Below are positions 19,361 to 27,501 of a stretch of DNA of 64,000 nt, piece by piece (position 1 is the first letter of the stretch; every line of letters starts with the position of its first letter). A program made the translations under genes and the position numbers. This stretch comes from Aurantimicrobium sp. MWH-Uga1 (lineage in GTDB: Bacteria; Actinomycetota; Actinomycetes; Actinomycetales; Microbacteriaceae), in contig NZ_CP030929.1 of NCBI RefSeq assembly GCF_003325955.1, forward strand, positions 992,001 through 1,056,000, read 5' to 3'. The notes under the pieces were generated by a model, which had not been told where the DNA came from, made no database searches, and saw nothing but the letters and a program-made list of their open reading frames with translations.

Positions 19361-20131
19361 GTGGATGTCTTACGTTTGCGCTGGAATGGCTCTGTACTCG
19401 TGGATATCACTGGGGCGCCTGAAATACCCCTCTATGTCGGAGATTCATTCTTTCTGGAAGACGGGAAGGTTGTTGGTTACCAGCGCCATCTTGAACGCTT
19501 CATCTCCTCCTCGCAACGTCAAGGTTTGGTTCGCTCGGTGGATACTTTTCTGGAAAAGGTCACTGCAACGCTTCCTCGGGAGGGGAGCTGGTTTCCACGT
19601 ATAGATCTCACCGAGCGCGGAGAGCTCGAGTTGTGGATACGGCCAGCTCCACCACGAAAAGAAACTATTGTCCTCACAACCTCAGCAACGGATCCACGGC
19701 GTGAACCAACAATCAAAGGGCCTGATATCCCTGCTTTGAACGAAATACGCGTTCAGGCAGAAGAACAAGGTGCTGATGACGCAGTCATTCTCGATGCGCA
19801 GGGACGAATTGTTGATGGTTCAACCACCTGCCTTGTCTGGGTAGAAGGAGAAAGGGTAGTTATTCCCCCGTTAGAAGCTTTACGAGTCGACAGCATTACC
19901 GTGAGTATCCTCAAAGACTTTCTTCGAGCCCAAGGCACCTCTGTCGAGGAACGATGGGCAACACCTGCCGATATTCAAGGATGCGAGCTGTATGCGCTCA
20001 ATGCACTTCACGGCATACGTTCAGCTCTTTCTTGGGTTAATGGTCCAACATTAAGAGTGAATCATGAGCGCCTGAACCAGTGGCGCAATATTTATGCTGG
20101 CCAAACTGAAAAACTTCCGGTGACCTCATGA
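19361..20131 (+). CDS. pabC: Class IV aminotransferase family, likely aminodeoxychorismate lyase
   Basis: A PLP enzyme of fold type IV that would release pyruvate from aminodeoxychorismate to give 4-aminobenzoate. The 256-residue protein contains a candidate Schiff-base lysine in PTIKGPDIP and the following DAVILDAQGRIVDGSTTCLVW cofactor region. Conservation is weaker than in typical PabC, so D-amino-acid or branched-chain transaminase activity cannot be excluded. The divergent pabB neighbour supports the lyase role. Its end overlaps the DedA gene by 4 bases. Confidence 0.8.
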   Translation: MDVLRLRWNGSVLVDITGAPEIPLYVGDSFFLEDGKVVGYQRHLERFISSSQRQGLVRSVDTFLEKVTATLPREGSWFPRIDLTERGELELWIRPAPPRKETIVLTTSATDPRREPTIKGPDIPALNEIRVQAEEQGADDAVILDAQGRIVDGSTTCLVWVEGERVVIPPLEALRVDSITVSILKDFLRAQGTSVEERWATPADIQGCELYALNALHGIRSALSWVNGPTLRVNHERLNQWRNIYAGQTEKLPVTS

Positions 20132-20811
20132 ATGACATCATCAACTACCTGCTCGCTTTAGTTGCATCCATAGACCCGGTAACCAGAACGCTTTTAGCTT
20201 CTTTCCTCATCATGTTGGAAACTTCCTTCCTGGTGGGGCTTGTGATTCCGGGTGACACGGTTGTCATCATTTCTTCAACAGCAATTAGCTCCTTTCCGGA
20301 ATACATTTTCATGGTCGTCATGGTCATCATTGGATCGCTCACAGGTGAAACCATTGGTTTCTTTGTCGGAAAGTATTTTGGCCCACATATTCGTCGAAGC
20401 TGGCTTGGCAAAAAGATAGGTCACCATCGTTGGGAACAGGCCGAAAACTACATCGACCGACGTGGTGGGATTGCTGTGTTTGTCAGCAGGTTTTTACCCA
20501 TCCTGCATTCGATGGTGCCGCTGACCGTAGGCATGACACGAATGACCTATAAGAAATTCATCGCCTGGACGAGTGCTTCCTGCACAATTTGGGCCGTGGT
20601 CTATGTCACTCTGGCCGCAGTGCTCAAAGATCAATATGAGGCCTTTGCCGCTAAGTATGACTGGGCTGGCTTCTTATTCTTAGGTATTGTCGTCGTCATC
20701 ATCATTGGGTTTGCCCTGATCAAGAAACGAATCGAAAAGAGCCAAGAGCGCTACATGGACGAGCCTGGAGATCACGACCCTCGCACGGTCGAGAATCCTC
20801 TCGGTTCCTAA
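20128..20811 (+). CDS. DedA family membrane protein
   Basis: A 227-residue polytopic protein of the DedA/VTT family, linked in other bacteria to lipid-carrier flipping and membrane homeostasis. Motifs GDTVVIISS, GETIGFFVGKYFG and the conserved arginine region FVSRFLPILHSMVPLTVGMTRM are present, with four to five hydrophobic segments and a charged C-terminal tail. The ATG overlaps the pabC stop (ATGA), which suggests co-translation, although no functional link to folate is apparent. Confidence 0.9.
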   Translation: MNDIINYLLALVASIDPVTRTLLASFLIMLETSFLVGLVIPGDTVVIISSTAISSFPEYIFMVVMVIIGSLTGETIGFFVGKYFGPHIRRSWLGKKIGHHRWEQAENYIDRRGGIAVFVSRFLPILHSMVPLTVGMTRMTYKKFIAWTSASCTIWAVVYVTLAAVLKDQYEAFAAKYDWAGFLFLGIVVVIIIGFALIKKRIEKSQERYMDEPGDHDPRTVENPLGS

Positions 20812-20831
20812 TTCATGGCAAACTGAACGAC

Positions 20832-21902
20832 GTGAAGCGCAAAAAACCCTCGACCGCAGCAGAGCTGACTCAAGATGTCATGCACCGCGCAGCACGCATC
20901 GAGGACCGTTTTCACGCCTACCGGGAAAAGCGCGCCCGCAGGCGCGGTTATGCTGTCACAGTCGTCCCCTACCCCGGATATGGCACAACCGAATGGGTTC
21001 GTGTTCTCTGTCGTGTACTTCTTACGAGAAACCCTCGACCTGGTTCGCGTGCAGCAAAGAAAATGCAAAAACGTTCTGAAAGCGTCAGAGGCTGGCGTTC
21101 TTTCACTTCTGTTCCCATCAATGAAGTTAGTGTGAACATTGCCATCAATGGCTACGAAACAACAGTCTCAGCAGACCGTGGCGGTGTCGTAGATGTACGG
21201 CTTCCTATGAAACTTTCCCCCGGTGAGCACATCGTCAAGATTCATTCCGAAGATTCTGAGATTGCAGAAGCAACAATTTATGTCATCTCACCCACAGCTT
21301 CAGTAGGTTTGGTCTGTGACGTCGACGACACCGTCATGGTGACAGCACTTCCACGGCCTTTCTTGGCTGCCTGGAACTCCTTTGTGTTGGACGAACACGC
21401 CCGTGTCCCAACTCCTGGAATGGCTGTCTTTCTCTCCCGTGTAGCTCATATTCAAGACGGCATGCCTGTGGTTTATCTCTCAACCGGTGCTTGGAATGTG
21501 GCTCCGACCTTACGCAGATTCCTTGGCCGTAACTTATATCCGCAAGGAACACTGCTTCTGACGGACTGGGGCCCCACTCATGATCGGATGTTTCGCTCAG
21601 GGCGCCAACACAAAGAAACACAACTTCGCCGGCTGGCTTCAGAATTTCCTCATGTTCAATGGATTCTTGTCGGAGATGATGGCCAGCATGACGAGTCCAT
21701 TTATGCCGCTTTCGAAAAAGATGTTCCTTCCAGTGTGAGAGCTGTTGCAATACGCCAGCTCTCCAACGGTGAAGCAGTTCTTGCCGGAGGTCGAAAGAAA
21801 GCTGAAGAACACAGCAAAGCAGGGAATGCACCGTGGGTCTACGCCCCAGACGGTGCTGGCTTAGCAGCACAATTCAAAGAATTAGGGATTCTGCCAGACT
21901 AA
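20832..21902 (+). CDS. App1-like phosphatase domain protein (DUF2183)
   Basis: A 356-residue protein whose central region (about residues 155-330) matches the App1/DUF2183 family: VGLVCDVDDTVMVTALPRPF supplies the DxDxT-type HAD motif, followed by YLSTGAWN and WILVGDDGQHDE. Yeast App1 is a phosphatidate phosphatase. The N-terminal half has an immunoglobulin-like character (EVSVNIAINGYETTVSADRGG). The GTG start is weakly supported. It ends tail to tail with hflX, sharing 4 bases. Substrate is unknown. Confidence 0.8.
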   Translation: MKRKKPSTAAELTQDVMHRAARIEDRFHAYREKRARRRGYAVTVVPYPGYGTTEWVRVLCRVLLTRNPRPGSRAAKKMQKRSESVRGWRSFTSVPINEVSVNIAINGYETTVSADRGGVVDVRLPMKLSPGEHIVKIHSEDSEIAEATIYVISPTASVGLVCDVDDTVMVTALPRPFLAAWNSFVLDEHARVPTPGMAVFLSRVAHIQDGMPVVYLSTGAWNVAPTLRRFLGRNLYPQGTLLLTDWGPTHDRMFRSGRQHKETQLRRLASEFPHVQWILVGDDGQHDESIYAAFEKDVPSSVRAVAIRQLSNGEAVLAGGRKKAEEHSKAGNAPWVYAPDGAGLAAQFKELGILPD

Positions 21903-23410
21903 GCAGAGATAAATTCCTCAAACTGAGGCAAATCTGACTTTTTGACACGGGCATGAATGAGTGTTCCCTCTTCGCGATATTCAGTTGACTCAATCACTGC
22001 TTTAGCGTGAAGGGCAGAAACAACGTCTCCTCTGTCATAGGGAATAACGAGAACAACCGGAACATCAGGTGTTGGAATTCGGTCGGCAATCTTCTGAAGA
22101 ACTTCATTAATGCCTTCCCCGGTCCGGGCTGAAGCAAAAAGCGCGGAGGGTTCTAGTCCACGAAGGAGAAGCCTGGTGTTGTCATCAATGAGGTCAGATT
22201 TATTGAAAACAATCTGCTCAGGGATGTCGGAAGCTCCAGCTTCACCAATGACGTCCCTGACTGTCCGAATTTGTGAAGCAGGATCTGGGTGGGACGCGTC
22301 AACGACGTGAATGATCAGGTCAGCATCAGCTACCTCTTCGATCGTGGAACGAAAGGCTTCAACGAGTTGGTGAGGAAGATTTCGGACAAAGCCCACAGTG
22401 TCAACGAGAGTGTAATTTCTCCCGTCAGCAGTTTTTGCTTGGCGAACAGTCGCATCCAAGGTGGCAAATAAGGCATTCTCAACGAGCACACCCGCTCGTG
22501 TAATGCGATTGAGAAGTGAAGATTTACCGGCATTGGTGTAGCCGGCGATGGCTACAGATGGAATGGCGTTGCGTTTACGGTTTGCTCGCTTGGTATCACG
22601 AGCGGGTTTCATCGCGGCAATCTGCTTACGCAATTTAGCCATGCGTGTGTTGATTCGACGTCGATCTAGCTCGATCTTGGTTTCACCAGGACCACGAGAA
22701 CCCATACCTGCCCCAGCGCTACCGACCTGACCACCGGCCTGGCGAGACATCGATTCACCCCAACCACGCAACCGCGGGAGCATGTACTGCATTTGGGCCA
22801 ATTCGACCTGAGCTTTACCCTCTCGGCTTTTGGCGTGCTGGCTAAAAATATCCAAAATGACGGCAGTTCGGTCAATGACTTTGACCTTTACTTCGTCTTC
22901 CAAAGCACGACGCTGAGAAGGTGCAAGCTCAGTATCTGCCACGACAGTGTCGGCCCCGAGTGCAGCAACGAGATCTCTCAGTTCTTGAGTTTTTCCTCGA
23001 CCTAAATATGTTGCAGGATCTGGCATTGGGCGCATTTGGATGACACCGTCAAGCACGCGCGCACCTGCTGTTTCGCACAAAGCCGCAAGTTCACGCAGAG
23101 AGTTTTCACCATCCTCCGTTTGACCTTTGGGATACACCCCGATGAGGACAACGTTTTCAAGCCGAACCTGACGATATTCAACCTCAGTGACATCTTCGAG
23201 TTCAGTAGAGAGACCTTGAACTCGGCGCAGCGAAATACGGTCTGCTAAATCCTGTTGTTGGCCGTCAAAAGAATCATCATGCGTTAAAGAAACATCATCG
23301 CTCAAAGCCTGCGCCCGGCCAGAAGAAAAGACGGAAACACGTGCAGGATTTTTAGCACTGGCGCGAGCAAGCACGCGCTCTACGATTTCATCGGAGGATT
23401 CACTACTCAT
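21899..23410 (-). CDS. hflX: Ribosome-associated GTPase HflX
   Basis: HflX is a GTPase that splits or rescues stalled ribosomes. The 503-residue protein has the HflX N-terminal domain (MRPMPDPATYLGRGKTQEL), a glycine-rich linker (GGQVGSAGAGMGSRGPGETK), and a G domain. The G domain shows G1 GYTNAGKSSL, G3 DTVGFVRNLP and G4 NKSD. I use ATG 23410, with TATCTT at -13 to -8 and a GGAGG too close for normal use. A TTG 21 bases upstream is possible. In mycobacteria hflX follows dapF; here three genes separate them. Confidence 0.95.
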   Translation of the reverse strand: MSSESSDEIVERVLARASAKNPARVSVFSSGRAQALSDDVSLTHDDSFDGQQQDLADRISLRRVQGLSTELEDVTEVEYRQVRLENVVLIGVYPKGQTEDGENSLRELAALCETAGARVLDGVIQMRPMPDPATYLGRGKTQELRDLVAALGADTVVADTELAPSQRRALEDEVKVKVIDRTAVILDIFSQHAKSREGKAQVELAQMQYMLPRLRGWGESMSRQAGGQVGSAGAGMGSRGPGETKIELDRRRINTRMAKLRKQIAAMKPARDTKRANRKRNAIPSVAIAGYTNAGKSSLLNRITRAGVLVENALFATLDATVRQAKTADGRNYTLVDTVGFVRNLPHQLVEAFRSTIEEVADADLIIHVVDASHPDPASQIRTVRDVIGEAGASDIPEQIVFNKSDLIDDNTRLLLRGLEPSALFASARTGEGINEVLQKIADRIPTPDVPVVLVIPYDRGDVVSALHAKAVIESTEYREEGTLIHARVKKSDLPQFEEFISA

Positions 23411-23417
23411 TACCTCC

Positions 23418-23423
23418 AAGATA
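23418..23423 (-). promoter_or_regulatory. -10 element candidate of hflX
   Basis: TATCTT lies at -13 to -8 of the ATG at 23410, compatible with a leaderless or nearly leaderless message. Confidence 0.4.
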
Positions 23424-23459
23424 GCGCTCAATGCTGGGTATTTACCCCAGGGCTGTGGT

Positions 23460-23465
23460 TAGGAT
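23460..23465 (+). promoter_or_regulatory. -10 element for the small zinc-ribbon gene
   Basis: TAGGAT lies at -12 to -7 of ATG 23472. The in-frame GTG at 23466 has no such element, which decides the start. Confidence 0.6.
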
Positions 23466-23471
23466 GTGAGC

Positions 23472-23669
23472 ATGAGCACACAGACTTGCCCACACTGTGG
23501 GGCCGCGCTTGTGCCTATCGTCTATGGCTTTCCAGCACCAGATGCTTTTGAGCAGGTCGCCAGGGGCGAAATTGTTCTCGGTGGCTGCATGATGTACCCG
23601 GGAGCGCCCGACGATGGCTGCCCCACAAAGGGATGTGCTGGCCCGGAACTCTTACCCGAAAAGGTGTAA
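23472..23669 (+). CDS. Small zinc-ribbon-like protein
   Basis: A 65-residue protein with CPHCG at residues 6-10, a single Cys in GGCMM, and CPTKGC near residue 52, so four or more cysteines could bind zinc. I do not recognise a named family. It is divergent from hflX and precedes the Thr/Pro-rich membrane protein by 60 bases. Its own -10 at leaderless distance supports it as a real gene. A role in nucleic-acid or protein binding is possible but not shown. Confidence 0.7.
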   Translation: MSTQTCPHCGAALVPIVYGFPAPDAFEQVARGEIVLGGCMMYPGAPDDGCPTKGCAGPELLPEKV

Positions 23670-23729
23670 GCAAGTACACTTGGAACACGGTCTGCGTCCT
23701 TACGTGGGCTTTTTCTTTGAGGAGTACTT

Positions 23730-24602
23730 GTGTCTGTACCAACGCCTAAACCAGCTTCATCCAAACTTCCCTGGATCATTGTCAGCGCGCTTGCCGCCGT
23801 CATTGTGATTGCATTGGTTGTTTTTGTTGCAGTGTCTAACTCGACCCCCAAACCAGAGCCCACAAACACTGGCATTCCCACCGTGACCCCAACTCCTCAC
23901 CCCACCGCAACTCCAACTAAAACTCCCACCCCGACGGTGACCCCAACTCCGACGCCAACCCCCACACCCACAAAAACATCAAGCCCAACTCCTAGTCCCA
24001 CCGTGACTCCGGTATCAACTTGGGCAGAAAAAACCTATGGAACTTTCTCTCCCGTTAGTCGCCTCAACCAAACCGGAACAAAAGTAGTCGACTTCGGAAA
24101 CAACATCACTGCTGGTCTGGTCAAGATTGATACCACCAACCTCAGCAACGACTCCTTTACTGTTGAAGTTCTTGCAACCGACAACACGACAGTTATCGAC
24201 ACTCTCGTGGTCAGCGAAGATTCCTACACCGGCACCACAGCTTTTGGTTTGGTTGCGACTGCAGGACAAACCCCAGGCGCTTTGAAAATTACAACCAATC
24301 AGAATGTCACTTGGTCTGTTCTGATCTCCCCGATTTCAAGTGCTACACAGGGCCCGCTCGCCATGTCAACTGACACGCAGAATGACACGGTTTACCTCTA
24401 CGGTGGCGGTGCTGCAACACTGCACGCACAAACCTTCACGCCTAGCCAAGGCATTGTTGTCACCCAATACTTTGGTCCTTCCACATCTGCTCTCACGTTG
24501 GTGAACTCCCCCACCATGGTTGACCAGCGTGGGCCGATTTCTGCTGGACCTTCAGTTGTCACTATCCAGGCCAACGGGTCCTGGAATGTGACTGTCGGCT
24601 AG
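23730..24602 (+). CDS. Membrane-anchored Thr/Pro-rich surface protein, unknown function
   Basis: A 290-residue protein: short cytoplasmic N-terminus, one membrane helix (about residues 14-35), a Thr/Pro-repeat stalk (about 39-94), then a Thr/Ser/Val-rich extracellular domain of about 190 residues with beta character. GTG 23730 has GAGGAG 5 bases upstream. The stalk suggests a wall-spanning, possibly glycosylated linker. The C-terminal domain has no motif I can name. It is not a transporter or enzyme by any visible sign. Confidence 0.72.
   Translation: MSVPTPKPASSKLPWIIVSALAAVIVIALVVFVAVSNSTPKPEPTNTGIPTVTPTPHPTATPTKTPTPTVTPTPTPTPTPTKTSSPTPSPTVTPVSTWAEKTYGTFSPVSRLNQTGTKVVDFGNNITAGLVKIDTTNLSNDSFTVEVLATDNTTVIDTLVVSEDSYTGTTAFGLVATAGQTPGALKITTNQNVTWSVLISPISSATQGPLAMSTDTQNDTVYLYGGGAATLHAQTFTPSQGIVVTQYFGPSTSALTLVNSPTMVDQRGPISAGPSVVTIQANGSWNVTVG
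23844..24011 (+). repeat. Low-complexity Thr-Pro coding repeat
   Basis: Imperfect ACNCCN-type codon repeats encode about 56 residues of TPT/TPK units in the stalk of the surface protein. Such tracts can change length by slippage. Confidence 0.8.
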
Positions 24603-24614
24603 TTTTCTCACCAG

Positions 24615-24620
24615 TAGCCT
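24615..24620 (+). promoter_or_regulatory. -10 element for the methyltransferase gene
   Basis: TAGCCT lies at -12 to -7 of ATG 24627, with no Shine-Dalgarno sequence. Confidence 0.6.
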
Positions 24621-24626
24621 GTTGAT

Positions 24627-25247
24627 ATGACCGAAAAGAAGACCGAACACTACTTTTCGGCACAACCAGCTGGTGATTTTGCTGCGACAGAAATCAAAGT
24701 TCGTCTCGCGCACGGTGATTACACCGTTGAGACGGCTGGTGGCATATTTAGCCCAGATCATATTGATGCTGGGACGGAACAGCTGCTGTACAGCGTTCCA
24801 AAGCCACCTCATGCCGGTAATTTTCTCGACATTGGGTGTGGATGGGGCCCGCTTGCCCTGACGTTGGCTCTTGAAGCGCCTGCGGCACATATCTACGCCG
24901 TTGATGTCAATCAGCGTGCACTTGAGCTGACAAGACGCAATGCAGAACGTTTGAACCTCGATAACATCACCACCTCAACGCCGGATGAGATAGATCCCCA
25001 GCTCAGTTTTGATCTGATGTGGTCAAATCCCCCAATTCGGGTTGGCAAAGCTGAATTACATGCCATTATGTGCACCTGGCTTCCTCGCCTGAACATCGGT
25101 GGTCAGGCTTATCTGGTCGTAGCAAAACACCTTGGAGCCGACTCATTTGAGAAGTGGCTCAGCAGCGAATTTGCTTCAACCCACAGCGCTACACGCGAGG
25201 ACACTCGAAAAGGATTTCGCATCATTAACGTGACGCGCGTCTCCTAA
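24627..25247 (+). CDS. Class I SAM-dependent methyltransferase, RsmC/RlmG-like
   Basis: A 206-residue methyltransferase with SAM motif I FLDIGCGWGPLAL, acidic loop AVDVNQRALEL and the catalytic-type motif MWSNPPIRVG (NPP), typical of N2-guanine rRNA methylases of the MTS family. Only the catalytic domain is present, shorter than E. coli RsmC. The exact target is not determinable. It converges on the lipoprotein gene, sharing 4 bases (CTAA) that contain both stop codons. Confidence 0.86.
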   Translation: MTEKKTEHYFSAQPAGDFAATEIKVRLAHGDYTVETAGGIFSPDHIDAGTEQLLYSVPKPPHAGNFLDIGCGWGPLALTLALEAPAAHIYAVDVNQRALELTRRNAERLNLDNITTSTPDEIDPQLSFDLMWSNPPIRVGKAELHAIMCTWLPRLNIGGQAYLVVAKHLGADSFEKWLSSEFASTHSATREDTRKGFRIINVTRVS

Positions 25248-25651
25248 GGAATTTGGGGCAACTGGAGGTCAACTGTTGCCCCCAAGATTGCACACCGCGC
25301 TGAGATTCCTACGCCGGAGGCAACCAAGGCACTCACGTCAGGTTGGTTCCCATCCACAATGGATTGAACCTGTGACTTCAAACCGGTGAGTGATTCTTTG
25401 AGTTGCTGATCTGTTGCTCCAGAAAGCACCTGATCGAGTTGACTGGGAACGCTCACAATCGCTGCTGGCAAACCGAGAATATCTCCACTGCTAAATGCTG
25501 CGTTGAGAGTTTCCCACGTTGTACTCACAGACTCACAGGCTGCTGTGTTCGCGGCTTTATCGTTTGCATCAAAACTTGGAATTTGATTACAGCCCGTCAA
25601 CGCAAGTGAAGCAACAATGACGGTTGTTCCTAAATGGACGGATTTATGCAA
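25244..25651 (-). CDS. Putative lipoprotein, unknown function
   Basis: A 135-residue protein with a lipoprotein signal: basic start, hydrophobic stretch, and lipobox LALTGC at about residue 21. The mature part is helical ([37 protein letters not shown]). The only reasonable start is a TTG at 25651 that overlaps the dapF stop by 8 bases, so it may depend on dapF translation. I do not recognise the family. Confidence 0.7.
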   Translation of the reverse strand: MHKSVHLGTTVIVASLALTGCNQIPSFDANDKAANTAACESVSTTWETLNAAFSSGDILGLPAAIVSVPSQLDQVLSGATDQQLKESLTGLKSQVQSIVDGNQPDVSALVASGVGISARCAILGATVDLQLPQIP

Positions 25652-26561
25652 GTTCAACAACTCCCGTGTAAACAAGTTCGGCAGGTCCAGACAAAGCGAC
25701 GTGTTCGCCTTCCTCAGTAGGGAACATACGTACCGCAAGCGTTCCTCCGGGAACATCAACCTTCCAGTTATGGGGGGCTCCTTCACCAGCCCAGTGGCGG
25801 GTTGCCAGGGCTGCAGCCACAACTCCAGTTCCACACGAGAGGGTCTCCCCGGAGCCACGTTCGTGAACTCGCATACGGATATGGCCGACACCATCTTTGA
25901 CCAGCGGGTCACGAGGAACAACCAGTTCCACATTTGCACCTTCAGGAAGTGCTGGTTCTAAACGTGGAGCATGCGAAAGATCTGCCGTATCGAGCTCAGT
26001 ATCATCAGCAAAAGCCGCAATGACGTGAGGGTTGCCCACGCTAATTCCCAGACCAGGCCTTGCGACGGGAACACCGTCAACTTTGACGACTGGTTCACCG
26101 CCAGCAAAACTCCAGCGCCCCATGTCAACTTGAAAGCTGGCACCTTGGGCGGTGAGATCACGGACCCCTGCGCGCGTGCCAATGGCCAGAGTTTCGCCGG
26201 GATTAATCGCGGTCAGGCCGGTTTCAAGAAGATATTTGGCAAAAACACGTATCCCGTTTCCACACATTTCACTCAGAGAACCATCTGAGTTGTAGTAATC
26301 CATAAACCACTCAGCTGCTGCATCTTCTTCCAGCGCTGCTGAACCAGCAGGATCTGAAACAATCTGTCCAGGCTCATGTTTGCGATTGAGTTTGCTACTT
26401 TTCACGGCACGAATCACGCCGTCTGCACCAATTCCAAAGTGTCGGTCACACAGTGCAGCTATCTGACTTGGAGTCAGCGGTAGTTCACCCTCAGGGTCGG
26501 TGTAGAGCACAAAGTCATTACCTGTGCCGTGACCTTTGGTGAAATGGAGCGAAATAGCCAT
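25644..26561 (-). CDS. dapF: Diaminopimelate epimerase
   Basis: Converts LL- to meso-diaminopimelate in the lysine pathway. The 305-residue product has both catalytic cysteines in [13 protein letters not shown] and [12 protein letters not shown], and the start motif [13 protein letters not shown]. dapA is also in this window. It lies exactly 9 bases after the miaA stop; that stop codon forms the first half of TAAACT at the leaderless distance, so dapF may have its own promoter. Confidence 0.97.
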   Translation of the reverse strand: MAISLHFTKGHGTGNDFVLYTDPEGELPLTPSQIAALCDRHFGIGADGVIRAVKSSKLNRKHEPGQIVSDPAGSAALEEDAAAEWFMDYYNSDGSLSEMCGNGIRVFAKYLLETGLTAINPGETLAIGTRAGVRDLTAQGASFQVDMGRWSFAGGEPVVKVDGVPVARPGLGISVGNPHVIAAFADDTELDTADLSHAPRLEPALPEGANVELVVPRDPLVKDGVGHIRMRVHERGSGETLSCGTGVVAAALATRHWAGEGAPHNWKVDVPGGTLAVRMFPTEEGEHVALSGPAELVYTGVVELA

Positions 26562-26567
26562 GTGTTC

Positions 26568-26573
26568 AGTTTA
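26568..26573 (-). promoter_or_regulatory. -10 element for dapF formed by the miaA stop codon
   Basis: TAAACT lies at -12 to -7 of the dapF ATG; its first three bases are the TAA stop of miaA. No Shine-Dalgarno sequence fits in the 9-base gap. Confidence 0.55.
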
Positions 26574-27500
26574 AGTGTGAATCCTGTGAAGAACTTCACG
26601 AACGTTGTGAGGATTACCAGCAGGCAGCCACACGATGTCTGCATATCGCTTGAACCAACTCACTTGTCTGCGAGCATATCTGCGTGTAATGCTCTGTGTT
26701 TCTGTGATTGCTTCTTCCTGGGTCATTTCACCAGCTAGCTGAGCTAAAGCTTGGGCATACCCTATGGCGCGACGAGCAGTTATCCCTTGTTCGATCCCTT
26801 GGGGAATCAAACTTTCAACCTCATCGAGTAACCCTTCTTCCCACATTTTCTCGACACGAGCATCAAGTCGTTGAACGAGGACATCGCGGTCCTCTGCTAA
26901 CCCGAAAATTACTGTGGGCTTCCAATATCGAGTTTCCTCAGGCAATGTGCCCAACGATGCAGTACTACCTGTGACCTCAAGGACTTCCAAAGCCCTGATC
27001 ACTCGACGTGAATTCTGAGGATCAATGCGCTCAGCTGCTTCGGGAGCCATCTCTTTCAGGCGAGCAAAGAGTGGCTTGATGCCCTCTCGCTCAAATTCAC
27101 GCTCAAGCTCTTGACGAACCTGGTCATCATGTCCGGGGAACTCGAAATCAAACAGGACACTGCTGACATACAGACCCGATCCCCCAACGAGAATGGGAAT
27201 GCTTCCACGAGAGTGGATCTCTTCAATAATGTGACGAGCTTGTTGTTGATAATCGGCAACTGCCGCTTCTGTCGTGACACTCAACACGTCAAACATATGA
27301 TGAGGAATCCCCTCACGCTGTGTTTCAGGAAGCTTGGCAGTCCCAATATTCATCCCAACATAAAGCTGCATTGCGTCTGCATTTACAACTTCAGCAATGT
27401 GACCCTGCTCGGCGAGAGCGTGCGCCACATCTAATGAAAGTTCGGTTTTTCCGGTTCCGGTTGCGCCCACAATCGCGATGATTTGGGTGTTGGCTGTCAC
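26571..27500 (-). CDS. miaA: tRNA dimethylallyltransferase
   Basis: MiaA prenylates A37 of tRNAs reading UNN codons; MiaB (next gene upstream) then thiomethylates the product. The 309-residue protein has the P-loop GATGTGKTELS at the N-terminus, the tRNA-binding IPILVGGSGLYV, and the C-terminal TITRRYARRQVSWFKR-type region. The start is a GTG immediately after the miaB stop. The pair miaB-miaA-dapF is conserved in actinobacteria. Confidence 0.97.
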   Translation of the reverse strand: MTANTQIIAIVGATGTGKTELSLDVAHALAEQGHIAEVVNADAMQLYVGMNIGTAKLPETQREGIPHHMFDVLSVTTEAAVADYQQQARHIIEEIHSRGSIPILVGGSGLYVSSVLFDFEFPGHDDQVRQELEREFEREGIKPLFARLKEMAPEAAERIDPQNSRRVIRALEVLEVTGSTASLGTLPEETRYWKPTVIFGLAEDRDVLVQRLDARVEKMWEEGLLDEVESLIPQGIEQGITARRAIGYAQALAQLAGEMTQEEAITETQSITRRYARRQVSWFKRYADIVWLPAGNPHNVREVLHRIHT

Positions 27501-27501
27501 C

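Noticed and set aside
23844..24011. Repetitive tract that might suggest a CRISPR array
   Set aside because: Repeats are short Thr/Pro codon repeats within an open frame, with no spacer-like unique units.
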